A DNA stretch of 64,000 bases, from positions 50,117 to 114,116 of the forward strand of contig JBBQTI010000006.1 of the NCBI GenBank assembly GCA_038213435.1, written 5' to 3'. Both the position numbers and the translations under genes were made by a program. The notes under the pieces were generated by a model. That model was given only the letters and a program-made list of their open reading frames with translations, was not told the DNA's origin and made no database searches. Shown here one piece after another: positions 9,104 through 16,687 of this stretch (the first letter of the stretch is position 1; each line of letters opens with the position of its first letter). Source of the stretch: PALSA-610 sp038213435 (lineage in GTDB: Bacteria > Actinomycetota > Acidimicrobiia > IMCC26256 > PALSA-610).

Positions 9104-9861
9104 CCGCGTGCCCCGCGTGTGGGCAGAACGCTCGGCCGCTCTGGCCGACGTGCCGGTCCTGCGGCGCCCTCCTCATGGCGCGCCCGGCGCCGTTCGCGCT
9201 CGAAGGTACGACGGTCACCGTGGCGGCACCCTCGACGCCGGAGGAGTACTTCGCGCCGGCGGTGCTGCACCCGACTGCGCAGCTGCTGCCCGCGGCCCCG
9301 GCGTACGCCAACCTCTCGACCGCGAGCTCGGGCGAGAGCGCACGGGCCGCGGGGAGATGGTTCGCGCTGATCGGCATGGTGGGCGTCGCAGCGGTCGCGA
9401 CCGTGTGGTTCACGTTCGGACCCGGCACAGGCGCGCCGCACCCGGCGGTCGCGCTCGCGCCGCGCGCGCCGACCGCGGGTCTGCCGACGAGCCTGGAAGC
9501 CGTCGTCCGCATCGGCGCGGAGTCGACGCGGCGCAACGCGCTGCAAACCGTCGAGCAGGTGGGCAACGGTGACATCGTCTCGCTCGCGAAGATGCAACCC
9601 AACTACAGGTGGCTCGGCGGCAATGAGCGTTCGACCGGCTCGCACGTCGTCTCGGTCGTGCAGAACGGGGGCGTCGTCACGATCGCCGTCGCCGCGTCGA
9701 ACCACGACGTCTGCGCGTTCGGGCAGTGGTGGCCGGGCGCGGCGCCGCAATACGTCACGATGGCGCACGAGCCGTCGTGCGCGCCGGCAGATGCGCCCGA
9801 GACGGGCTGGTCGAGCGAGGCCGGCGGCGCTGCATCCGACCTGCCGGAGGACAACGGCTGA
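9100..9861 (+). CDS. Zinc-ribbon, membrane-anchored protein with pilin-like ectodomain
   Basis: This 253-aa protein begins with a zinc ribbon (CPACGQ...CRSCG, residues ~4-22), a Pro/Ala-rich linker, one transmembrane helix (FALIGMVGVAAVATVWFTF, ~90-108) and an extracytoplasmic domain. The ectodomain has the same order of elements as the preceding pilin-like protein: RNALQTVEQV helix, an SLAKMQPNYRWLGG turn, beta strands, DVCAFGQWW and PSCAPADAPETGW, so two Cys probably pair. The ATG at 9100 is preferred over 9088 because GGAG lies 7 nt upstream and it makes the ATGA overlap. A cytosolic metal site linked to a pilin-like ectodomain is unusual. The function is unknown. Confidence 0.65.
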   Translation: MTACPACGQNARPLWPTCRSCGALLMARPAPFALEGTTVTVAAPSTPEEYFAPAVLHPTAQLLPAAPAYANLSTASSGESARAAGRWFALIGMVGVAAVATVWFTFGPGTGAPHPAVALAPRAPTAGLPTSLEAVVRIGAESTRRNALQTVEQVGNGDIVSLAKMQPNYRWLGGNERSTGSHVVSVVQNGGVVTIAVAASNHDVCAFGQWWPGAAPQYVTMAHEPSCAPADAPETGWSSEAGGAASDLPEDNG

Positions 9862-9905
9862 GCCGCTAGCGTCGCTCTTGTGACGAGAACGCCGAAAGCG
9901 GCGCC

Positions 9906-10778
9906 GTGAGCGCGTTCGACGACGTGCGCGTGTGGGAAGCGCGCGGCCACCGGCTGGTGGTCGATGGCCGGTCGGTATGGGTGCTCGACGTTCCCGCCAT
10001 CGACGACGGCGCGGACGACCCCTTGCTCGTGCTGCACGGCTTCCCGTCGTGCTCGTTCGACTGGCGCAACGTCCTCGACGCGCTGCGCGCGCGTCGGCGG
10101 GTGATCGCAGTCGACTTCCTCGGCTTCGGACTCTCGGACAAGCCCGATCTGCGGTACGGCATGCGCCTCCAGGCCGACGTCGTCGAGGCAGTCGCGCGCG
10201 AACTCGGCCTTACCGCGGTCGCGTTGCTCACCCACGACATGGGCGACACGGTCGGCGGCGAGTTGCTGGCGCGCAGCCTCGAGGGAACATTGCCGTTCGC
10301 GGTGACGCGCCGCGTGCTCACCAACGGCAGCATCTACATCGACATGGCACACCTCACCACCGGGCAACAGCTGTTGCTCTCGCTCGACGACGCACCGACG
10401 GACCTCGTGCAGGCGGACGGCTTCAAGGCCGGCCTGGCCGGAACCTTCTCGCCCAAGAGCGCGGTCGGTGACGACGAGCTCGACGCGCAATGGCTGCTGG
10501 CCGAGCGCAACGACGGCCACCGGCTCCTCGCGCGCACGATTCGCTACATCGAAGACCGGCGCGCCGAAGAACGGCGCTTCACCGGCGCCATCGAGACCCA
10601 CCCCTCGCCGCTCGCGGTCGTGTGGGGCGCCGATGATCCGATCGCCGTGGTCGCGATGACCGCCGAATTGAGCCGCGCCCGCCCCGATGCGGCGGTGACG
10701 ATCCTCGACGGCGTCGGCCACTATCCGATGATCGAGGCTCCCGAGCGGTTCGCGGCAGCAGTCACCGCCGCCCTCTGA
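9906..10778 (+). CDS. Alpha/beta hydrolase, haloalkane-dehalogenase-like
   Basis: This 290-aa enzyme (GTG start) has HGFPSCSFDW, DFLGFGLSDKP and the nucleophile elbow LLTHDMGDTVGG with Asp as nucleophile. Asp followed by Met-Gly-Asp is typical of the dehalogenase/epoxide hydrolase side of the fold. The late acid and His are in WGADDPIAVV and GVGHYPMIEAPE. The cap differs from that of the 1132-1944 hydrolase, so the two are distant paralogues. It ends 147 bp before the kstR-like gene on the same strand. That gap holds a KstR-type palindrome, so the hydrolase is not obviously in the same transcript. Confidence 0.8.
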   Translation: MSAFDDVRVWEARGHRLVVDGRSVWVLDVPAIDDGADDPLLVLHGFPSCSFDWRNVLDALRARRRVIAVDFLGFGLSDKPDLRYGMRLQADVVEAVARELGLTAVALLTHDMGDTVGGELLARSLEGTLPFAVTRRVLTNGSIYIDMAHLTTGQQLLLSLDDAPTDLVQADGFKAGLAGTFSPKSAVGDDELDAQWLLAERNDGHRLLARTIRYIEDRRAEERRFTGAIETHPSPLAVVWGADDPIAVVAMTAELSRARPDAAVTILDGVGHYPMIEAPERFAAAVTAAL

Positions 10779-10837
10779 CCCCGAAGTCCACCAACAGTTC
10801 GCCACCAACAGTTCGGCAGTCGGGCGCAGCTAACACC

Positions 10838-10851
10838 TGCAACACGTTCTA
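10838..10851. promoter_or_regulatory. KstR-type operator
   Basis: TGCAACACGTTCTA matches all eight fixed positions of the KstR consensus TnnAACnnGTTnnA. The symmetry extends outward to CCT...AGG (10836-10853). It sits 74 bp upstream of a KstR-like regulator gene, the expected place for autoregulation in cholesterol-degrading actinobacteria. One chance match of eight fixed bases is roughly expected in 64 kb, so position and extended symmetry carry the weight. Confidence 0.65.
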
Positions 10852-10925
10852 GGTTCGCGCTACGGTCCGGCTCGGGATCGGCGGGGCGCGCGGGTGCGGC
10901 CTCCGCGCTCCGCAAGGGAGTCGTC

Positions 10926-11504
10926 ATGACCGGAAGCCGAGCCGCCGAGACCGCCGCTCGAAAGAAGCGGCTCATCGCGGCCGCGGTGGCTCTTGCCGCC
11001 GAAGGAGGCTACGACGCGGTCCAGATGCGTGATGTCGCGGCGCGCGCCGAGGTCGCTCTGGGAACGCTGTACCGGCACTACGCATCAAAGGATCAGCTGC
11101 TGCTCGCGGCGATGGCCCAACAGGCCGCGACCCTGCGCGAGCGGCTCGTGCAACGACCACCGAACGGCGACACGCCCGCGGCGCGGGTTTCCGCCGTGCT
11201 CAAGCGTGCGTCGCGCGCGCTCGAGCGCGCGCCCCTCGTCACCAAGGCGATGCTCGCGGCCATGTCGTCCTCCGAGGCGGCCGCAGTCCCGTTGAAGCAC
11301 GAGATCCACTCGACGTTGCGCGCGATCATTGCCGATGTCGTCGACGGTGACGGACACTGCACGACCTTCGGCGATCTCGACGGCATCGTCCGCGTGCTCG
11401 GGTCGGTGTGGTTCGCGGAGCTCACCTACTGGAGCAACGGCTTGGACCCTTCGTCGTCGATGGGCGACAACCTCGCGTCTGCCGCCGAGCTTCTCCTCGC
11501 CTGA
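10926..11504 (+). CDS. kstR: TetR-family regulator, KstR-like
   Basis: This 192-aa TetR protein has a helix-turn-helix block (YDAVQMRDVAARAEVALGTL, then YRH and SKDQLL) that I recognise as the KstR-type sequence, in which VQMRDVA and VALGTLYRY are conserved. KstR represses sterol catabolism genes and is released by 3-oxo-cholest-4-enoyl-CoA-type ligands. The C-terminal half (helices around LERAPLVTKAMLAAM) also fits the KstR pattern of a short PLLTEAM-like helix. A matching operator lies just upstream, and ipd, fadE and fadA6 genes are in the same window. Assignment is by motif memory, not alignment; the ligand domain could differ in specificity. Confidence 0.65.
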   Translation: MTGSRAAETAARKKRLIAAAVALAAEGGYDAVQMRDVAARAEVALGTLYRHYASKDQLLLAAMAQQAATLRERLVQRPPNGDTPAARVSAVLKRASRALERAPLVTKAMLAAMSSSEAAAVPLKHEIHSTLRAIIADVVDGDGHCTTFGDLDGIVRVLGSVWFAELTYWSNGLDPSSSMGDNLASAAELLLA

Positions 11505-11511
11505 GACCGGT

Positions 11512-12264
11512 TCACACGGCCGGAGCGTTCATCCGGGCACGCACCTCACCGAGCACCGCCGCGTTGGCGGGGTCGCTCGCGTCGACGGGACCGAGGATGA
11601 TCCACGCGGCGCCGGCGCCGACATACGGCCGCAGTCGATTGGCGAGCGCGGCTGCGCCCTCTTCGAGGGGGCGCGCCAAGCCGCCCCACGTGAGCGTCGC
11701 GTGGGGCGAGATCTCGCGCACGAGCGCCGCCTGCTGCGCGAATCGCTCGGGCTCCGTACCCCAGGAGTTCCAGCCGTCGGCGATCGCGACGATCTCGCGC
11801 ACCTGCGCGGCGCGTCCGCCGACCCACACCGGAAAGTCGCCCCCCGCCGCCGCGCGCACCGCCTCGTGCAGCGCGTTGACCCGGTCGACCATCGAGCCGA
11901 ACGCGAGCCCGAAGGCCTCGCCTTCGGCTCGGCTCAGGGAATCGCCCGCGCCGATCGCGGCAATCAGGCGACCGCCGCTCACGCGCTGCGCAGTGGCGAA
12001 TGAGTTCGCGAGCGTGGCGGGTGGTCGCAACGTCGCGCGCGCGACGAGCGTGCCCACGTGCACCCGTTCGGTTTCGGCTGCGACCGCGCCGAGCAGCGCG
12101 AAGCACTCGAGCGCCGGTCGGCGGTTCGGCGGGTCGCCGCGCCAGAGATGGTCGTACACGAACACGCCGTCGAGCTCGGCCGCCTCGGCCGCCCGCGCCA
12201 CATTGATCGGGATCTCGGGATCGTCGACGAACGACGGGAGCGCCTGCCCGATCCGAACGGTCAT
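11512..12264 (-). CDS. LLM-class (F420-dependent) oxidoreductase
   Basis: This 250-aa luciferase-like TIM-barrel enzyme has the usual landmarks: an N-terminal IGQALPSFVDDP strand, GVFVYDHLWRG, a VHVGTLVARATLR strand, SGGRLIAAIGAGDS and a phosphate-binding region DFPVWVGGRAAQVREIVA. F420 is the likely cofactor in actinobacteria, but FMN cannot be excluded. The ATG at 12264 overlaps the glucokinase stop by 4 nt (ATGA), so it is translationally coupled as the last gene of the minus-strand block. The longer upstream frame is the shadow of glk. It converges on kstR, with only 7 bp between the stops. Confidence 0.82.
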   Translation of the reverse strand: MTVRIGQALPSFVDDPEIPINVARAAEAAELDGVFVYDHLWRGDPPNRRPALECFALLGAVAAETERVHVGTLVARATLRPPATLANSFATAQRVSGGRLIAAIGAGDSLSRAEGEAFGLAFGSMVDRVNALHEAVRAAAGGDFPVWVGGRAAQVREIVAIADGWNSWGTEPERFAQQAALVREISPHATLTWGGLARPLEEGAAALANRLRPYVGAGAAWIILGPVDASDPANAAVLGEVRARMNAPAV

Positions 12265-13199
12265 GCCGGCAGGCTCCGGGCGAGCACGGCCGCGCCGACG
12301 GCCCCGGCTCGCTCCCCCAGCTGCGCGGGGACGATCGCGACGGGTGGTCGGTAGTCGACGCCCTCGACGTGCCGGCCGAACGCCTCGCGCACCGGGCCGA
12401 AGAGCAACGGGCCGAGCTCGACGAGGCCGCCGGCGATCACGATGCATTCGGGATCGAGGATGTTCGCGAGACCTGAGAGTCCGAGCGCGACGCTCTCCGC
12501 GTACTCGACGAGGAGCGAACGTGCGTCGGCGTCGCCGCGGGCCGCGGCGACGCCGACGTGGGTGCCCGTGACCGCGCTCGGATCGCCGCCGGCGGCCGCC
12601 ACCAATGCCTCGCCGCCGACCGTCGCGACCAGCTCGCGGGCCATCCGGCCGAGCGCGGTCCCCGATGCGATCGACTCCCAGTGGCCGCGCTCACCGCATG
12701 CGCACACCGGGCCATCGGGATCGACGGTGAAGTGCCCGATCTCCGCGCCGAAGTTGTGCGCGCCCCGGTACATCCGGCCGTCGAGGAGCAAACCTCCGCC
12801 GATGCCGGTGCCGAGTGTCACGAGCAGCACGTGGCGGCGGCCCACCGCGGCGCCGTAGGTCACCTCCCCCAGCGTCGCGACCGCCGCGTCGTTGTCGACC
12901 GCGACGGAATGCCCCGTCGCGGCCGCGAGTGCGTCGCGCAACGGCGCCTCTCGGATGTTCGGCAGGTTCGGGGCGTATCGCACGACGCCCGTTCGGTCGA
13001 CGAGCCCGGCCGCGCCCACCCCGATCGGCGCACCGGCCGCTGCGAGTCGGTTCACGATCGAAGCACCGGTCGCGACCAGCGCGTCGAGCCCGGCGTGCGG
13101 TGAAGCCAGACGCTCCTCGCGCAGCACCGTGCCGTCGTCGGCGAGGAGCACGCCGAGCACTTTGGTGCCGCCGATGTCGAGACCGATCGTCGGGACCAT
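12261..13199 (-). CDS. glk: ROK-family glucokinase
   Basis: The 312-aa product carries the ROK/ASKHA motifs: DIGGTKVLGVLL (phosphate 1), AVDNDAAVATLGE with the catalytic Asp, VTLGTGIGGGLLLDG (phosphate 2) and GAEIGHFTVDP with the zinc-ligand His. The zinc loop reads CACGERGHWES, where the third Cys normally found before x-E is replaced by His; three thiol/imidazole ligands plus the upstream His remain possible. The ATG at 13199 starts directly at the first beta strand. Proximity to a pimB-like gene recalls the glk-pimB arrangement of Corynebacterium glutamicum, supporting glucokinase rather than a ROK repressor; there is no N-terminal HTH. Confidence 0.85.
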   Translation of the reverse strand: MVPTIGLDIGGTKVLGVLLADDGTVLREERLASPHAGLDALVATGASIVNRLAAAGAPIGVGAAGLVDRTGVVRYAPNLPNIREAPLRDALAAATGHSVAVDNDAAVATLGEVTYGAAVGRRHVLLVTLGTGIGGGLLLDGRMYRGAHNFGAEIGHFTVDPDGPVCACGERGHWESIASGTALGRMARELVATVGGEALVAAAGGDPSAVTGTHVGVAAARGDADARSLLVEYAESVALGLSGLANILDPECIVIAGGLVELGPLLFGPVREAFGRHVEGVDYRPPVAIVPAQLGERAGAVGAAVLARSLPA

Positions 13200-13204
13200 G
13201 AGAG

Positions 13205-13423
13205 CTACGACGGGTCTGCGTCGATGTCGATGTGATGCACGCGTCCCTCGCGCGGCTCGGTTCTCCCGACCCGGGACGTCGGCCCCGCACCCCGTTGCGA
13301 CTCGACGAACTCGTCCGCCGCGTCGAGCACGCTGCGCATCGCGCGGAGCATCTCGTGCGCCGCGTTCCACAGGTGGTCGAGCGTGTCGCCGTCGCCAGGT
13401 GCGCCGGGCGGACCCTGCTCCAT
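13205..13423 (-). CDS. Small acidic helical protein between arsA-like and glk genes
   Basis: This 72-aa protein contains one predicted amphipathic helix (TLDHLWNAAHEMLRAMRSVL, then DAADEFVE) flanked by Pro/Gly-rich and acidic termini. I recognise no family. Its ATG overlaps the stop of the ArsA-like ATPase gene (ATGA at 13421-13425), and it ends 5 bp before glk, so it is firmly inside the operon and likely translated. Conservation of such a helper-sized ORF at this position would need comparison with other genomes. Confidence 0.6.
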   Translation of the reverse strand: MEQGPPGAPGDGDTLDHLWNAAHEMLRAMRSVLDAADEFVESQRGAGPTSRVGRTEPREGRVHHIDIDADPS

Positions 13424-14583
13424 CAGACGAACTCGACGACGAGGCGGTCGTCGACGAAGCGCGCACCCGCCACTTCACGACGAACGAGACTGTCGGGCAG
13501 CACGAGCGCTCGCCGGTGCGGCCCGACCGTCAGCACGAGCTCGTCACCGGTGCGGCCGAGCTGCACGTCGTCGCGCTCGGTGAACGGAAGCTGCACCGAA
13601 AGCAGCAGCGCGTCGCCCGAGGCGTCGACCTGGAACGGCTCGGTGCGGGAGAGTCGCCCCGCGACGTCGGTGTTGCCGTAGAGGTTCTTGGCGAAGATCG
13701 ACAACGCCGGCATGCCGACGACTTCCTCGTTGGCGAGCTCGGCCGCGAGCAGCGGCAGTGGTGCGAACGCGTCGGCGATCACGTCGAGGTGCGCCGATTG
13801 CGTCACCCGCCACTGCGCCAGCCAGGGATGGTCGAGCTCGGGCGGCAAGATGCGGTTCGCGATCACCGCGTCGACGTGGTAGCCGAACAACGAAAGGTAT
13901 GTGAACGTTCGGCGCGCCTCGGCCACGACGAGACGCTCGGGATTGACGACGAGTCGCGCGCTCGTGATGTCACCGTCGGTCAGGAGCTCGCGCACGCCGT
14001 CGAGGCGGTCATAGAAGCGGCGAATCGCATCGAACACGCCATCGGCGGCGATCGGAACCCCCGACACGCGCTGCAGGATCGGCCGGGCAAGGCGCGTCAA
14101 CCGGCGCTGGGTGTCGAACATCCGCTCCATGTACCAACCGAGAACGTCGGGCAGCGAAAGCAGCCGGATCGTCTCGGCGGTCGGCGCGCAGTCGACGACG
14201 ACGAGGTCGTAGTCGCTGCTGGTAGCGAACTCCTTGATGTCGGCGAGTGCGAATACCTCGTCGAGTCCGGGGATCACCGCGAGCTCCTCGGCTTCGACCG
14301 CGCCGGCGCCGGCCCAGTCGAGCACGTCGACCAGATACGCACGGACGTCGTCCCAGGCTTCCTCGAACCGGACCCGCGCGTTCAGCTGTTGGCCGAAGAG
14401 CCGATCTGCGATCGCCGTCGGGCGGTCACCGAGTGGCGCGTCGAATGCGTCCGCGAGCGAGTGCGCCGGATCGGTCGAGCACACGATCGTCCGCAGGCCG
14501 TGCTCGGCAGCCCGCGTCGCGGTTGCCGCGGCGACCGTCGTCTTGCCGACGCCGCCTTTGCCCGTGAACAAGAGAATGCGCAT
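13423..14583 (-). CDS. ArsA-family (Get3-like) ATPase
   Basis: This 386-aa protein has a deviant Walker A, FTGKGGVGKTT (residues ~6-16), the switch I region CSTDPAHSLADAF and Walker B VVVDCAPTAETIRLL, as in ArsA/Get3 dimeric ATPases. The C-terminal ~60 residues form a small beta domain (ALLLSVQLPF and RDDVQLGRTGDELVLTVG) like the alpha-crystallin-type lobe seen in some actinobacterial ArsA homologues. No ArsB or arsenic regulator is nearby, so arsenite efflux is unlikely. Adjacent SRPBCC and pimB-like genes match the conserved Rv2184c-Rv2188c-type neighbourhood, so a cell-envelope-linked role is inferred. First of the tightly overlapping set with the 72-aa gene. Confidence 0.82.
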   Translation of the reverse strand: MRILLFTGKGGVGKTTVAAATATRAAEHGLRTIVCSTDPAHSLADAFDAPLGDRPTAIADRLFGQQLNARVRFEEAWDDVRAYLVDVLDWAGAGAVEAEELAVIPGLDEVFALADIKEFATSSDYDLVVVDCAPTAETIRLLSLPDVLGWYMERMFDTQRRLTRLARPILQRVSGVPIAADGVFDAIRRFYDRLDGVRELLTDGDITSARLVVNPERLVVAEARRTFTYLSLFGYHVDAVIANRILPPELDHPWLAQWRVTQSAHLDVIADAFAPLPLLAAELANEEVVGMPALSIFAKNLYGNTDVAGRLSRTEPFQVDASGDALLLSVQLPFTERDDVQLGRTGDELVLTVGPHRRALVLPDSLVRREVAGARFVDDRLVVEFV

Positions 14584-14610
14584 CAGGCGGCGAGGCTACC
14601 GCCGGGGTCG

Positions 14611-15054
14611 TCAAGCGACGGCCTCTACCTGCTTTTTCAATTCTTTCAGGGCACTGCCCATGATCAGACCCGCGGCGCGGCGCTTGACGAGCCCCGGCAG
14701 AGGCACGGCCAGCTCGACTGCGAGCTCATAGTTCACGCGCGTCGACGCCGGACCGTCCGGCTCGAACCGGTAGCTGCCGTCGAGGCGGCGCAGCATGTCG
14801 CCCTCGACGAACTTCCACGAGAACGCGCGCGGCGCCTCCGAGTAATCGTATTCGAGCACGTAGCGGATGCTCTTGCCGAGCGCGGCGGCCCGGTATTCGA
14901 CGCGCCGGCCGCGGCCTTCCTCGTCTCGTTCGAGGATGCGCACGTCCTTCACGTCGCGCACCCACTCCGAGTACGACTCGAAGTCGGTCGCGACGTCCCA
15001 ACAGCGATCGGACGAGGCCTCGATGCGAATGCGCTCGTTCGCGGTCTCGGTCAT
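14611..15054 (-). CDS. SRPBCC (START-like) family protein
   Basis: This 147-aa single-domain protein begins with the family pattern TANERIRIEASSDRCWDVAT, followed by FESYSEWVRDVKDV. That is beta strand 1, the first helix and the D-x-x-x-Y-x-x-W stretch of polyketide-cyclase/START-like folds, which bind hydrophobic ligands in a cavity. The C-terminal helix PLPGLVKRRAAGLIMGSALK is typical. The ATG at 15054 overlaps the preceding membrane-protein stop (ATGA). The ArsA-like gene follows after 27 bp. This pairing of an SRPBCC protein with an ArsA-like ATPase is recurrent in actinobacteria as far as I recall; the ligand is unknown. Confidence 0.8.
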   Translation of the reverse strand: MTETANERIRIEASSDRCWDVATDFESYSEWVRDVKDVRILERDEEGRGRRVEYRAAALGKSIRYVLEYDYSEAPRAFSWKFVEGDMLRRLDGSYRFEPDGPASTRVNYELAVELAVPLPGLVKRRAAGLIMGSALKELKKQVEAVA

Positions 15055-15479
15055 CGGCACGCTCCTTTCACGACGGTTTGCCGGCGCGCCGGGTAGACGC
15101 CGTGTCGCGCGCCCCAGAGCGCCGCGCAGCCCAACTGAAACATCGGTACGAGCACGCTGAACGGGTTTGCCCACGCGGTCGCCAGCGCGACGACGACGCA
15201 AACGCCCGTCGCTCCGAGCAACCGACCGCGTTGCTCCTTCGGCGCCGAAGACGTGAGGAATACCCACGAGCTCACTGCGATGTCGTCGCCGCGTGCGGAC
15301 CGGACGAGCGCGAGCCCGAAGGCGTAGATCCAGATCGGCAGCGACGCGAGGAACAGGGCGACGCTGACGACCGTCGCGGGCGTGTTCAGCGCGTGCAAGC
15401 CGGCCGCGTCGACGATCGCGATGATCGCGAAGACGCCGAGCGTCGACCACGACGCGACGACAATCGCCTTCCCGGTCAC
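15051..15479 (-). CDS. Small integral membrane protein
   Basis: The 142-aa product has about four hydrophobic segments: residues ~5-27 (IVVASWSTLGVFAIIAIVDA), ~36-58 (TVVSVALFLASLPIWIYAFG), ~86-104 (LLGATGVCVVVALATAW) and ~106-122 (PFSVLVPMFQLGCAALWGA). A charged loop SARGDDIAVSS separates the second and third. I recognise no family. It is translationally coupled to the SRPBCC gene by a 4-nt overlap, so the lipid-cavity protein and this membrane protein may work together. Confidence 0.7.
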   Translation of the reverse strand: MTGKAIVVASWSTLGVFAIIAIVDAAGLHALNTPATVVSVALFLASLPIWIYAFGLALVRSARGDDIAVSSWVFLTSSAPKEQRGRLLGATGVCVVVALATAWANPFSVLVPMFQLGCAALWGARHGVYPARRQTVVKGACR

Positions 15480-15524
15480 CGGGCCAATGTACCGGGAAGG
15501 ACAAATCGCTGCGGAAAACCATGG

Positions 15525-16676
15525 TCACCGAGGGAGGATCGCGGCGACCGAGAAGTCGCCCCGGGCGAGCGTCAACAAGGGGGTGACGAGTCGATCGTAC
15601 GAATACTCGCCGACGGCACGATCACGGGCGGCTCGCCCCATGCGGGAACGTCGCAGCGGATCGTCACACAACTCGCCGAGCGCCGACCGTACTGCGCCGA
15701 CGTCACGCGGTTCGACGATGTATCCCGTCTCCCCTGCGACCACCGATTCGTGCGCGCCCCCGCTGCGCCCCGCGACGGCCGGCACCGCGCATGCGGCCGC
15801 TTCGAGAAACACGATGCCGAATCCCTCGGCCTCGATTCCGCCCCAGCGGTCGCGACAGCACATCGCGAACACGTCGGCGCACCCGTAGAGGCTCGGGAGA
15901 TCGACCTCGGGCACGCGGCCGAGAAAGCGGACGTTCTCCCCGTTCCCGCGCGCGCGTCGTTGCCGGCGCGCACGTCGTTCCAGGCGCGCCCGGTCGCGAC
16001 CTGAGCCCCCGATCGCGAGCTGCACTCCCGCCATTCCGGCGACCGCGTCGATGACGACGTCGAAGCCCTTGCGGGGAACGAGCCGGGAGAGGCCGAGCAC
16101 GAGGGGTCGGGTCGGATCGAGTCCGAGGCGCGTGCGGGTCGCGGATCGTTCTTCGTCGTCGAGCGGGCGGAACCGTACGGCGTCGACACCCGGCGGCACG
16201 AGCACTCCGCGCAGCTCGCTGCCTGCCGCGCGCATCGCCCGGCGCGCCGGGTAGCCGCCGGCGGCGACGACCGCGGCCGCGCCGCGCAGGATGCGGCGCC
16301 CGCGCCCCCGGAGCCCCGGGATGCTCGCGGGAACGTTGATCTCGGCGCCGTGCGCGACCACGACGTACGGCGCACTCCGTAATCGTGGTCCGATCAGGCC
16401 GAGAGGCAGCATCGGATCGAGGAAGACGACGTCGGCCCCCACCTCGAGCGCGAGCGCGTCGACGTCACGGGTCAGCGCCGTCGAAGGGAGCAGGACCTTC
16501 TGCCGCGCACGCACGACGCGGAACTTCTGGTGCGCGTCCCAGGTGGCCGCGCCGACACGAGGGGTCGTGAACACGGTCGTCTCGTCGGGCGGGAGTCGCC
16601 GCCACAGCTCGTACAGGTACGACTGGATGCCGCCGAGCTTCGGTGGAAAGTCGTTCGTTACCAGGAGGCTCGGCAT
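15525..16676 (-). CDS. pimB: GT4 glycosyltransferase, PimB'-like mannosyltransferase
   Basis: This 383-aa GT-B enzyme begins LLVTNDFPPKLGGIQSYLYE, the N-terminal motif typical of actinobacterial PimB' and related phosphatidylinositol mannosyltransferases using GDP-mannose. The C-terminal Rossmann half shows LGLSRLVPRKGFDVVIDAVA, the donor-binding IGGSGRDRARLE and the E-x7-E block EAEGFGIVFLEAAACAVPAV. The second mannosyl step of PIM synthesis at the inner membrane is the likely role. Neighbours (glk, ArsA-like, SRPBCC) support this over a generic GT4. The ATG at 16676 begins exactly at strand 1, 11 bp after the MFS stop. Confidence 0.75.
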   Translation of the reverse strand: MPSLLVTNDFPPKLGGIQSYLYELWRRLPPDETTVFTTPRVGAATWDAHQKFRVVRARQKVLLPSTALTRDVDALALEVGADVVFLDPMLPLGLIGPRLRSAPYVVVAHGAEINVPASIPGLRGRGRRILRGAAAVVAAGGYPARRAMRAAGSELRGVLVPPGVDAVRFRPLDDEERSATRTRLGLDPTRPLVLGLSRLVPRKGFDVVIDAVAGMAGVQLAIGGSGRDRARLERRARRQRRARGNGENVRFLGRVPEVDLPSLYGCADVFAMCCRDRWGGIEAEGFGIVFLEAAACAVPAVAGRSGGAHESVVAGETGYIVEPRDVGAVRSALGELCDDPLRRSRMGRAARDRAVGEYSYDRLVTPLLTLARGDFSVAAILPR

Positions 16677-16687
16677 CGCCGCGGATG

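Noticed and set aside
8635..9768. Long minus-strand frame (377 aa) opposite the pilin-like and zinc-ribbon genes
   Set aside because: Arg/His/Asp-rich antisense shadow typical of G+C-rich genes; the plus strand has a zinc ribbon, transmembrane helix and an ATGA overlap.
13205..15096. Long plus-strand frames opposite the ArsA-like and SRPBCC genes
   Set aside because: Shadows: composition is Arg/His/Asp-rich, while the minus strand has GKGGVGKTT and linked 4-nt overlaps.
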